Assembly: GCA_017631725.1 (NCBI GenBank)
Contig: JAGBSS010000083.1
Coordinates: 1-5,658 of the forward strand
Length of the DNA: 5,658 nt
Direction of reading: 5' to 3'
DNA from: Clostridia bacterium
Lineage (GTDB): Bacteria; Bacillota; Clostridia; Christensenellales; Borkfalkiaceae
Each line of letters begins with the position of its first letter. The stretch's first letter is position 1. The position numbers were made by a program, and so were the translations under genes. The notes below the pieces were generated by a model that was not told the DNA's origin, made no database searches, and saw only the letters and a program-made list of their open reading frames with translations. Shown piece after piece: positions 1 to 5,382 of this stretch.

Positions 1-64
1 GAACCCCCACGGTGAAACCGCCAGATCCTAAGTCTGGTGCGTCTGCCAATTCCGCCACACCCGC
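1..64 (-). tRNA. tRNA-Leu(UAG), 3' end cut by window edge
   Basis: Read on the minus strand, the gene starts at 64 with acceptor strand GCGGGTG, then a leucine-type D arm. The anticodon stem CCAGA/TCTGG encloses loop CTTAGGA, so the anticodon is UAG. After it comes a long variable arm (CGGT...ACCG), typical of class II tRNAs, and the start of the T arm (GGGGGTTC). The last 20 or so bases, including the 3' acceptor strand, lie outside the window. It is the last visible gene of the six-tRNA cluster, 14 bases downstream of tRNA-Lys. Confidence 0.93.
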
Positions 65-78
65 AAAAAGAAAAGAGA

Positions 79-151
79 TGCGCTATCCGCGACTCGAACG
101 CGGGACACCCTGATTAAAAGTCAGGTGCTCTGCCGACTGAGCTAATAGCGC
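79..151 (-). tRNA. tRNA-Lys(UUU)
   Basis: On the minus strand the acceptor GCGCTAT (from 151) pairs perfectly with ATAGCGC, and the discriminator is A (position 79). The D stem is GCTC/GAGC. The anticodon stem CCTGA/TCAGG holds loop CTTTTAA, so the anticodon is UUU. The T stem CCGCG/CGCGG holds a canonical TTCGAGT loop. CCA is not encoded and must be added by the CCA-adding enzyme. This is the most canonical tRNA of the cluster. It lies only 3 bases beyond the 3' end of tRNA-Gln. Confidence 0.97.
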
Positions 152-154
152 ATA

Positions 155-229
155 TGGCTGGGGTGGCAGGGTTCGAACCTACGAATGCGGGAGTCAAAGT
201 CCCGTGCCTTACCGCTTGGCTACACCCAA
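155..229 (-). tRNA. tRNA-Gln(UUG) with encoded CCA and an acceptor mismatch
   Basis: On the minus strand the anticodon stem CGGGA/TCCCG encloses CTTTGAC, so the anticodon is UUG. The T stem GTAGG/CCTGC carries a canonical TTCGAAC loop. The 5' acceptor strand TTGGGTG faces 3' strand CACCCCA, then G73 and an encoded CCA (plus-strand 155-157). Six of seven acceptor pairs form, but position 2 is U facing C71. U1-A72, the weak first pair typical of tRNA-Gln in bacteria that make Gln-tRNA through the amidotransferase GatCAB, is present. The gene lies between tRNA-His and tRNA-Lys in the same transcript. Confidence 0.93.
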
Positions 230-272
230 TTGAAGGTTACTGGCTGAACGCCCCTACTAAAGAAATAAACAG

Positions 273-346
273 GGTGGATGATGGGGATCGAACCCACGAA
301 TGCCGGAGCCACAATCCGGTGTGTTAGCCACTTCACCACATCCACC
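273..346 (-). tRNA. tRNA-His(GUG)
   Basis: On the minus strand the acceptor GTGGATG pairs perfectly with CATCCAC. The extra 5' G at -1 (plus-strand C346) faces discriminator C73 (plus-strand G273), which is the histidine identity pair. The anticodon stem CCGGA/TCCGG holds TTGTGGC, so the anticodon is GUG. The T loop is TTCGATC. CCA is not encoded. The spacer to tRNA-Gln (230-272) is the longest in the cluster, and I see no further gene in it. Confidence 0.97.
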
Positions 347-362
347 ATATTCAAGAAAACCA

Positions 363-436
363 TGTGCCAGGAGGGACTCGAACCCCCGACCCTCGGCTTA
401 GAAGGCCGATGCTCTATCCAGCTGAGCTACAGGTGC
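363..436 (-). tRNA. tRNA-Arg(UCU) with a defective acceptor stem
   Basis: On the minus strand the D arm (GCTC/GAGC), the anticodon arm (TCGGC, loop CTTCTAA, GCCGA; anticodon UCU), the five-base variable region and the T arm (GGGGG, TTCGAGT, CCCTC) are all canonical. The acceptor is not. The 5' strand GCACCTG faces 3' strand CTGGCAC, giving C2-A71, A3-C70 and U6-U67 mismatches. If the 5' end is moved to 438 and two bases (AC) are treated as an insertion, GTGC-CTG pairs at six of seven positions, with U-U remaining. The gene may be functional but odd, a decaying copy, or affected by a sequence error. CCA is not encoded. Confidence 0.85.
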
Positions 437-440
437 ACAC

Positions 441-454
441 AAGGCCTTAGCCTT
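441..454 (-). other. small hairpin between tRNA-Gly and tRNA-Arg
   Basis: AAGGC (441-445) and GCCTT (450-454) form a 5-bp stem with a 4-base loop in the 19-base spacer between two tRNAs. In the precursor transcript it could help separate the two tRNAs for processing. It has no U-run in the transcribed direction and so is not a terminator. It may be incidental. Confidence 0.35.
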
Positions 455-455
455 T

Positions 456-529
<74 letters not shown>

Positions 530-554
530 ATTTTCATGTGGACAATGCTAATCA

Positions 555-583
555 ATTGTAGCAAAAGGATTATTTATTGTCAA
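555..583 (-). promoter_or_regulatory. SigA-type promoter of the tRNA cluster
   Basis: The minus strand reads TTGACA (583-578), a 17-base spacer, then TACAAT (560-555). That is a perfect -35 and a five-of-six -10 at ideal spacing. Transcription should begin near 548, about 20 bases before tRNA-Gly. It is the obvious source of the whole six-tRNA precursor, since no other promoter is visible between the tRNAs. Confidence 0.85.
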
Positions 584-670
584 CTATTTAAAGCAACATT
601 TTTTAAAATTTTAAAAGTTAATTAAATATTAACAAAAGTTAGTGCAAATTTAGTCATTTTAAAAAAGGCT

Positions 671-699
671 TTGACAAAGTTGCAATATAATAGTATAAT
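671..699 (+). promoter_or_regulatory. Consensus SigA promoter of the phosphohexomutase gene
   Basis: TTGACA (671-676), a 17-base spacer and TATAAT (694-699) match the housekeeping consensus at every position. The predicted start is near 706, giving a leader of about 40 bases that carries AAAGGAG (734-740) five bases before the ATG at 746. The promoter faces away from the tRNA promoter. The AT-rich 584-670 between them holds no gene that I can support. Confidence 0.88.
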
Positions 700-745
700 A
701 TGTATTAACTGTTTTTAAACTGAAAAATTCGCAAAAGGAGAATTT

Positions 746-2452
746 ATGTTTTCAAAAATTTACGAGTCTTGGCTTAAAAGCGATTTATTGTCAGAAGAAG
801 AAATTAAAGAACTTAATCAGTTAGATGAAAAAGATATAGAGTTCCGCTTTGGTAAAAATTTAGAATTTGGAACGGCAGGTATGCGTGGTCAAATTGGTTT
901 AGGTACTAATATGATGAACGTTTACACCGTTCGCCAAGCAACTCAAGGTCTTGCAGAATATATTAAAAGCCTTGGCGCTATTGCTATGAACAGGGGTGTT
1001 GTTATTTCTTTCGATACCCGTAAATTCTCCAGAGAATTTGCTTATAATGCTGCAATTGTTTTAGCGGCTAATGGAATTAGGACTTTTGCTTTTAGCGAGT
1101 GTCATCCCGTTCCAATGCTTTCTTTTGCCGTAAGAAAACTTAATACCATTGCAGGAATTATGATTACTGCAAGCCACAACCCTAAAGAATATAACGGATA
1201 TAAGGTTTATGGTGAAGATGGCGCTCAAATGTCTCCAGATGCTACGGCAGAAGTAGTTAAACACATTGAAGGTTTGTCTTCTCCGCTATCTGATAAGATT
1301 TTATACGACGAAAAGTATGAAAAGAAAATTAGGGTTTTAGGAAAGTGTATAGACCGTGCTTATTATAAGCAAGTTAAAAAACTTTCACTTTCTCCTATGG
1401 AAATTAAAAAGACGGGTAAAACTATAAAAATGGTATACACCCCCGTTCACGGAAGTGGTAATATCCCCGTTAGAACAATTCTTAAAAAAATTGGTATAAC
1501 ACCGCTTTTAGTTCCCGAACAATTATCTTTTGACCCAGAATTTTCTACCGTTGAAGTTCCTAACCCAGAATATAAAGAAACAATGACTTTGGGCATTAAA
1601 CTTGCCGACCTAAAAGGGGCAGACGTTGTATTTGGAACAGACCCAGATTGCGACAGGCTTGGCGTTGCTATTAGAGATAATAGTGAAGAGTTCGTTTCTT
1701 TATCTGGCAATCAAACGGGTATTTTACTTTTAGATTACGTTTTAAAAAGGCTTAAAGAAACCAATAAATTAAGTTATAAAGGCTTTGCCGTTAAATCTTT
1801 CGTTTCTACGTCTATGGCAAAACTTATTGCAGACGATTACGGTATAGAACTTTTCGATACCCCCGTTGGCTTTAAGTTTATAGGCGAAAAAATTAAAGAG
1901 TTAGACGATACGGGCAAAAGGCAATTCATTTTTGGCTTTGAAGAATCTTGCGGATACCTTCGTGGCACGCACGCTAGGGATAAAGATGCGGTTGTTGCAA
2001 GTATGCTCTTTGCAGAAATGGTTTGCTATTATACCTATCACGGTGTAAAAATTTACGACAGATTGCAAGAACTTTATTCTAAATACGGCTACGTTTTCGA
2101 CACCAACGTTAGCACCGTTTACAGCGGTCTAAATGCTTTAAACGAAATGAATAACGTTGTCGACAAACTTAAAACCTTAAAGGTAACAAAGTTTGGTGGG
2201 GTAAAGGTTTTAGCAGTTAGAGATTATTCAACTCTTACAAAAATTACCTTTGATGGAAAACAAGAAAAAATAGATAGTTATAAAAATAACGCTATTTATT
2301 ACGAACTTCAATGTGGAAGTTTTGTCTGCGTTCGCCCATCGGGGACAGAGCCAAAGTTAAAGGTTTATTATTCTGTTAAAGGTGAAGATCAACAACAGGC
2401 CTTAACAAAATTCGAAAAAATTAAAAAAGACTTTGAAAAACTTTTAGGTTAA
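746..2452 (+). CDS. pgcA: alpha-phosphoglucomutase / phosphomannomutase (alpha-D-phosphohexomutase family)
   Basis: This cytosolic Mg-dependent enzyme interconverts hexose 1- and 6-phosphates, chiefly glucose, through a phosphoserine and a bisphosphate intermediate. It links glycolysis to UDP-glucose, glycogen and envelope sugar synthesis. All four family signatures are visible in order: FGTAGMRG (residues 41-48) and the active-site loop TASHNP (141-146, phosphorylated Ser143); metal loop DPDCDR (299-304); sugar-binding loop GFEES (397-401); and phosphate-binding loop RPSGTEP (530-536). At 568 residues it is full length for the long bacterial form, of which Bacillus PgcA is an example. The start is set by AAAGGAG five bases upstream. 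It is monocistronic, with its own consensus promoter and its own terminator. The sequence alone does not separate a glucose from a mannose preference; I favour phosphoglucomutase from overall resemblance to PgcA. Confidence 0.95.
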   Translation: MFSKIYESWLKSDLLSEEEIKELNQLDEKDIEFRFGKNLEFGTAGMRGQIGLGTNMMNVYTVRQATQGLAEYIKSLGAIAMNRGVVISFDTRKFSREFAYNAAIVLAANGIRTFAFSECHPVPMLSFAVRKLNTIAGIMITASHNPKEYNGYKVYGEDGAQMSPDATAEVVKHIEGLSSPLSDKILYDEKYEKKIRVLGKCIDRAYYKQVKKLSLSPMEIKKTGKTIKMVYTPVHGSGNIPVRTILKKIGITPLLVPEQLSFDPEFSTVEVPNPEYKETMTLGIKLADLKGADVVFGTDPDCDRLGVAIRDNSEEFVSLSGNQTGILLLDYVLKRLKETNKLSYKGFAVKSFVSTSMAKLIADDYGIELFDTPVGFKFIGEKIKELDDTGKRQFIFGFEESCGYLRGTHARDKDAVVASMLFAEMVCYYTYHGVKIYDRLQELYSKYGYVFDTNVSTVYSGLNALNEMNNVVDKLKTLKVTKFGGVKVLAVRDYSTLTKITFDGKQEKIDSYKNNAIYYELQCGSFVCVRPSGTEPKLKVYYSVKGEDQQQALTKFEKIKKDFEKLLG

Positions 2453-2511
2453 AAAAAGAACTTGGAATTAGTGCGTTCCTATAAGGGAATTTTAATTTAA
2501 TACAAAAGTGT

Positions 2512-2556
2512 AGCCCACGATACTTCGCATAAAGCGAAATATGGTGGGCTTTTCTT
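2512..2556 (+). terminator. Two-tier intrinsic terminator after the phosphohexomutase gene
   Basis: AGCCCAC (2512-2518) pairs with GTGGGCT (2544-2550). Inside it, ATA pairs with TAT and TTCGC (2524-2528) with GCGAA (2533-2537) around an ATAAA loop, followed by TTTTCTT. This is a long, GC-rich stem with a U-tract, 60 bases past the stop codon. A weaker hairpin (TTCC/GGAA around 2476-2489) lies between the stop codon and this terminator. Confidence 0.85.
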
Positions 2557-2568
2557 ATCCACACAGAT

Positions 2569-2748
2569 TAAATAAAAAAGTGATATTTTTAGCCGTGTGG
2601 CTAAAAGTTATATGCCGTTGGCGTGATATTTTGGCAAAGCCAAAGTGATATTAAATAAATCCTTAACCTTGCGTAGCAAGATATCACTGCGTTAGCAATA
2701 TCACTTGCCAATAGGCAAATCTCACAAATCCGTATACGGATTTATTTA
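2569..2748. repeat. Modular palindromic intergenic element (hairpins joined by GTGATAT/ATATCAC)
   Basis: This stretch is non-coding and highly ordered. The left half carries the 7-mer GTGATAT at 2580, 2623 and 2645, plus GTTATAT at 2607. The right half carries its reverse complement ATATCAC at 2681 and 2698, plus ATCTCAC at 2719. A small hairpin sits in most gaps: TTTTAGCC/GGCTAAAA (2587-2606), GCC/GGC (2614-2622), TTTGGC/GCCAAA (2630-2644), CTTGC/GCAAG (2668-2680), TGC/GCA (2688-2697) and TTGCC/GGCAA (2705-2718). TAAATAAATCC (2652-2662) is exactly repeated inverted at 2738-2748, and 2726-2743 is a perfect 18-bp palindrome. I infer a dispersed REP- or MITE-like element. The boundaries are estimates. 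Confidence 0.7.
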
Positions 2749-2751
2749 GTT

Positions 2752-2778
2752 GTCGCAATTCCCTACGGGAAGAGCGAC
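2752..2778. repeat. Nested hairpin next to the AraC-family gene's 3' end
   Basis: GTCGC (2752-2756) pairs with GCGAC (2774-2778), and inside it TTCCC (2759-2763) pairs with GGGAA (2767-2771). It lies 14 bases beyond the stop of the regulator gene. In that gene's direction no U-run follows, so it is at best a weak terminator or a 3' RNA-stabilising structure. It may be one more module of the adjoining palindromic element. Confidence 0.5.
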
Positions 2779-2792
2779 TTTGGCAAGTTTTT

Positions 2793-3626
2793 TTACTTTA
2801 AATAATTTTTTAAAAATTCTTTGGTTTGCGTTTCGGTGTTTTCTTTTAAATAATCAGAGGGGGAAACGCCTAAATTCTTTTTAAACAATTTAGAAAAATA
2901 TAACGGGTCAGAAAAGCCACACGCAACGGAAATTTCCGTAATTGTGCCTATTCCTTGGCTCAAAAGTTCGGCACTTCTTTGTATTCTTATGCCGTTTAGA
3001 AATTTAGAAAAGCCAACTCCAAGGTTTTGCGTAAAAAGGTAAGATACGTGCTTTTCGCTATAAGAAAATCTATCTGCAATTTTCTTTAAAGATAGGTCTT
3101 TATCCGAATAGTTAGAATTTACGTAGTTTACAATGGAAATAAACGGATTTCGTTCTTTGCCAGAAGGTGCACTTTTATTACAAACGGCAATAAGCCCCAA
3201 TGCGTGTAAAAGCACCCCTTCTACAATAACGTTTGCGTTGTAGTCGTACACGTTTTTTATGGCACTATTAAAAAGTTGTTCAATAGAATTTAATCCGTGA
3301 AAAACACAATTATCTTTACTGATACCGCATTCCACCATTTTAGAAAGTGCCTTTTCGCCTATATAATCTATATAATATATGCTAAAATCTTTTTTTGCTT
3401 TAACGTTATAATATTCTGACGGAAAGCAGAAGAAAACCGAGCCTTCTTTTAAAGGGTGGCTTTTTTTATTTTTAATTAAAGTGCCCGTACCCCTTACAAC
3501 AAGTGACAGTCTAAATGTGTTATGAACAAATGGTTGTGGGAAAAACATAAGCCTTGTTTCTAACACAAAGCGTTTGGCAACAATATCGCCCTTTATCTCG
3601 GGCATAAATTTACAAATACTTTCCAT
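2793..3626 (-). CDS. AraC-family transcriptional regulator
   Basis: This is a 277-residue DNA-binding regulator that probably senses a sugar. Residues about 15-90 look like the AraC cupin sensor domain (H35 region, VVRGTGTL, FFCFPSEYY). Residues about 160-262 are the two helix-turn-helix motifs: the first around LSLKKIADRFSYSEKHVSYLF (178-198), the second around ITEISVACGFSDPLYFSKLF (229-248) followed by the family tail GVSPSDYL (253-260). It is divergent from the Gfo/Idh/MocA gene 139 bp away, the usual arrangement for a regulator and its target. No Shine-Dalgarno precedes the ATG at 3626. The predicted transcription start falls on that ATG, so it may be leaderless. Met8 (3605) is an alternative start but has only a distant GGAAAG. 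The inducer is unknown. Confidence 0.93.
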   Translation of the reverse strand: MESICKFMPEIKGDIVAKRFVLETRLMFFPQPFVHNTFRLSLVVRGTGTLIKNKKSHPLKEGSVFFCFPSEYYNVKAKKDFSIYYIDYIGEKALSKMVECGISKDNCVFHGLNSIEQLFNSAIKNVYDYNANVIVEGVLLHALGLIAVCNKSAPSGKERNPFISIVNYVNSNYSDKDLSLKKIADRFSYSEKHVSYLFTQNLGVGFSKFLNGIRIQRSAELLSQGIGTITEISVACGFSDPLYFSKLFKKNLGVSPSDYLKENTETQTKEFLKNYLK

Positions 3627-3632
3627 ACGGAA

Positions 3633-3661
3633 ATTATTACACTAAAAAGGGGGATTGTCAA
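3633..3661 (-). promoter_or_regulatory. Promoter of the AraC-family gene (extended -10)
   Basis: The minus strand reads TTGACA (3661-3656), a 17-base spacer ending in TGT, then AATAAT (3638-3633). This gives a perfect -35, an extended TGn and a five-of-six -10. A start seven bases below the -10 falls at 3626, the A of the ATG. The ATACGGAAA at 3625-3633 overlaps the end of the -10, so a protein bound there could block this promoter. Confidence 0.7.
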
Positions 3662-3667
3662 GTGTAA

Positions 3668-3705
3668 ATACGGAAAAATTCCATATTGATAAAGAAAAAT
3701 TCTAT
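3668..3705 (+). promoter_or_regulatory. Tandem AraC-type operator upstream of the oxidoreductase
   Basis: GAAAAATTCCAT (3673-3684) and GAAAAATTCTAT (3694-3705) match at 11 of 12 positions and start exactly 21 bp apart, two helical turns. The second copy touches the -35 of the plus-strand promoter. AraC-family dimers characteristically bind two direct half-sites at about this spacing next to the -35. The first copy also sits in a hyphenated palindrome (ATA-GGAA-TTCC-TAT, 3668-3686). The role as the neighbour's operator is inferred. Confidence 0.6.
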
Positions 3706-3733
3706 TGTACAGAATAAAAAAAAGGTATAAAAT
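3705..3733 (+). promoter_or_regulatory. Promoter of the Gfo/Idh/MocA gene, weak -35
   Basis: TAAAAT (3728-3733) matches five of six -10 positions. At 17 bases upstream, TTGTAC (3705-3710) matches only the first three -35 bases. A weak -35 beside the tandem repeat fits a promoter that needs an activator. The predicted start is near 3740, giving a short leader with AAGGAG (3755-3760) five bases before the ATG. Confidence 0.6.
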
Positions 3734-3765
3734 AAATTTATATTTATTAACTAAAAGGAGAAATT

Positions 3766-4860
3766 ATGAGTAAGGCAGTAAAAGTTGGTGTTTTAGGATG
3801 CTACAGGGGCTTTCACGTTGTAAGAGAAGGCTTTAAAGTTTTAGGTAAAGAAGGTGTTACCGTAAGGGCTTTATGCGATTTAGATAACGAAAGGGTAAAA
3901 GAAGCGGAAAAGTGGTTTGTAGAAAACGGCTGTACGGATATTTTACTTTTTAACGACTATAAAGAAATGCTAAAGTCTGATATAGAAGCAATTTTTATTG
4001 CTACCGATGCACCTTTACACGTAGAACACGCAATAATGGCACTTGAAGCAGGCAAGCACGTTTTATGTGAAATTCCTACTATTTATTCTAAAGAAGAAGC
4101 AGTTATGTTAAAAGAAGCGGTTAATCGCCATCCAGAACTTAAATTTATGGTTGCAGAAAACTGCTGCTATGCTGCTTTTATTGATACTTGGAAAAAAATG
4201 TATGAAGATGGCAAATTAGGTATTCCTGTTTATGCAGAATCAGAATATTTACATTGTGAAACAACTGAAAAAGAAGTAAAACCACCAAAAGACCCTAAAT
4301 ATTGGAGAAATAATCTCCCTGGTTCAAGATATTTAACACACAATTTAGGTCCTATTCTTTACGTGTTAGATGACGAAGTAGAAACAGTTTCCTGTATGGT
4401 CCCAGACCAAGATAGTAAAACTCTTTCTGGTTATTATACAGAAAAAAAGGTTGCAGTAATTTTATGCAAAACTAAAAAGGGTGCAGTTATTCGTATTCTT
4501 ATATGTTTTGGCGCATACGTTGGTTTTGACCATAATTTTGCAATTTACGGCACTCACGGTATGCTTGAAACGGATAAAAGTACAGACTTTGACCACAAAC
4601 GTTGCTTTGCAAGATTTTCTGACCTTCCATTTTCAAAAGATAAAAAAATTGTTGTTCCACTTGGATTTAATCCAACTGAAAATGACGTTGGGCATAACGG
4701 TATGGATGGCGTTATGTTTAAAGATTTTATCGATTGCGTTGCTAACGATAAAAAACCAAAGTTAGACGTAGATTATGGTATTAGAATTTCTATGCCAGGT
4801 ATTTCTGCAGAAGAATCTTATAAAAACGGATTTATTCCCGTTAAAGTTCCTAAATTTTAA
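3766..4860 (+). CDS. Gfo/Idh/MocA-family NAD(P)-dependent sugar oxidoreductase, GH109-like active-site pattern
   Basis: This 364-residue cytosolic enzyme has an N-terminal Rossmann fold (VGVLGCYRG, residues 7-15; ATDAPLH, 79-85; GKHVLCEIP, 96-104) and a C-terminal alpha/beta substrate domain (from about 130). The family oxidises or reduces sugars and inositols with a bound nicotinamide cofactor. Two points depart from the common dehydrogenases. The usual EKP is EIP (102-104), so the conserved lysine is missing. The region that usually reads D-x-G-x-H reads YLTHNLGP (189-196), preceded by ENCCY (131-135). From memory, these resemble the NAD-dependent glycosidases of family GH109 and related proteins, so a redox-assisted glycosidase or epimerase-like activity is possible. 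The start is supported by AAGGAG at 5-base spacing. Divergent from the AraC-type gene, it is probably induced by that regulator's ligand. No partner gene follows before the terminator. Confidence 0.9.
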   Translation: MSKAVKVGVLGCYRGFHVVREGFKVLGKEGVTVRALCDLDNERVKEAEKWFVENGCTDILLFNDYKEMLKSDIEAIFIATDAPLHVEHAIMALEAGKHVLCEIPTIYSKEEAVMLKEAVNRHPELKFMVAENCCYAAFIDTWKKMYEDGKLGIPVYAESEYLHCETTEKEVKPPKDPKYWRNNLPGSRYLTHNLGPILYVLDDEVETVSCMVPDQDSKTLSGYYTEKKVAVILCKTKKGAVIRILICFGAYVGFDHNFAIYGTHGMLETDKSTDFDHKRCFARFSDLPFSKDKKIVVPLGFNPTENDVGHNGMDGVMFKDFIDCVANDKKPKLDVDYGIRISMPGISAEESYKNGFIPVKVPKF

Positions 4861-4942
4861 TTTATTAAGATAAGGTAAGTTAACATAAGAAAAGGGTATA
4901 GCAGTATTTTTTTCGAGATTAAATGTGTAGCAAGTTAAAATT

Positions 4943-4970
4943 AAGCGTGTGATTTTTTCACACGCTTTTT
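4943..4970 (+). terminator. Intrinsic terminator after the oxidoreductase gene
   Basis: AAGCGTGTGA (4943-4952) pairs perfectly with TCACACGCTT (4958-4967) around a TTTTT loop, and a T-run extends to 4970. It lies 82 bases past the stop. The segment 4861-4942 shows no gene. The terminator isolates this unit from the rRNA promoter that follows. Confidence 0.92.
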
Positions 4971-5051
4971 CATTTGAATAACACTATATAATAAGGTATT
5001 TTTTTGTTTAATAAAACAATTAAAAAAAGTGAAAAAATCTTGTTATTTTAC

Positions 5052-5080
5052 TTGACTAAAAGTTTTATAAATGGTAAGAT
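5052..5080 (+). promoter_or_regulatory. Promoter of the 23S rRNA transcript
   Basis: TTGACT (5052-5057), a 17-base spacer and TAAGAT (5075-5080) each match five of six consensus positions. The predicted start is at about 5086-5087, where GG begins the leader. The A/T-rich tracts just upstream (about 4998-5051) could act as an UP element, as at strong rRNA promoters. It reads directly into the 23S gene about 300 bases on. Confidence 0.75.
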
Positions 5081-5086
5081 ATGTAG

Positions 5087-5382
5087 GCTGTCGGTTTAAA
5101 GACCGATTATAATTTGTGTCTTTAGATAGCCCCCAACCGATGTTGGAGTAATAGTAGATTGACAACTGCATAGAGAAAAGATTTTAAGGAGATAATGAAG
5201 ATTATCGAGAGAAAATAACTTTTACTAGTACATTAAGGCAAAGAAAAAATAAAAGCAAATAGACTAAGAAAAGAAAAGGTTAATACGAGAGAAAATCGTA
5301 GGAATAATTCACAATTTAGTCGAGTATAGTCAAGGAAGTAGAAAAAAGAAATTCGACGGATTTGCGAGAGCAAACCAAAAAA
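5087..5382 (+). other. Structured leader of the 23S rRNA precursor
   Basis: There is no 16S, tRNA, 5S or supported protein gene here. Hairpins are visible: TCGGT/ACCGA (5091-5106) within a possible GGCTG...TAGCC closure (5086-5131), CCAAC/GTTGG (5133-5146), GATAAT/ATTATC with a GAAG loop (5191-5206), TACGA/TCGTA (5284-5300), and TTTGC/GCAAA capped by GAGA just before the 23S start (5361-5374). CGAGAGAAAAT occurs at 5206 and again at 5286. The final part probably joins 3' flanking sequence outside the window to form the stem that is cut during 23S maturation. An antitermination role for the rest is inferred. Confidence 0.6.

Noticed and set aside
230..272. An additional gene in the longer spacer between tRNA-His and tRNA-Gln
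   Set aside because: It is too short for a tRNA and has no arm structure or promoter.
1061..1710. Two antisense reading frames inside the phosphohexomutase gene
   Set aside because: They lie opposite strongly conserved family motifs and have no start signals or recognisable domains.
2569..2778. CRISPR array
   Set aside because: The repeated units are 7-mers in both orientations with hairpins between them, not direct repeats of 25-40 bp with uniform spacers.
4481..4765. 94-codon frame inside the oxidoreductase gene
   Set aside because: It is an alternative frame of a clearly real family member and has no ribosome binding site.
4985..4992. TATATAAT as a -10 upstream of the rRNA promoter
   Set aside because: The -35 position falls inside the terminator T-run, with no match to TTGACA.
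5159..5164. TTGACA as a second rRNA promoter -35
   Set aside because: No -10-like hexamer occurs at 16-18 bases downstream.
5186..5218. AAGGAG followed by a seven-codon reading frame in the 23S leader
   Set aside because: The spacing of 3 bases is too short, and the same bases form the GATAAT/ATTATC hairpin. A leader peptide before an rRNA has no clear purpose.
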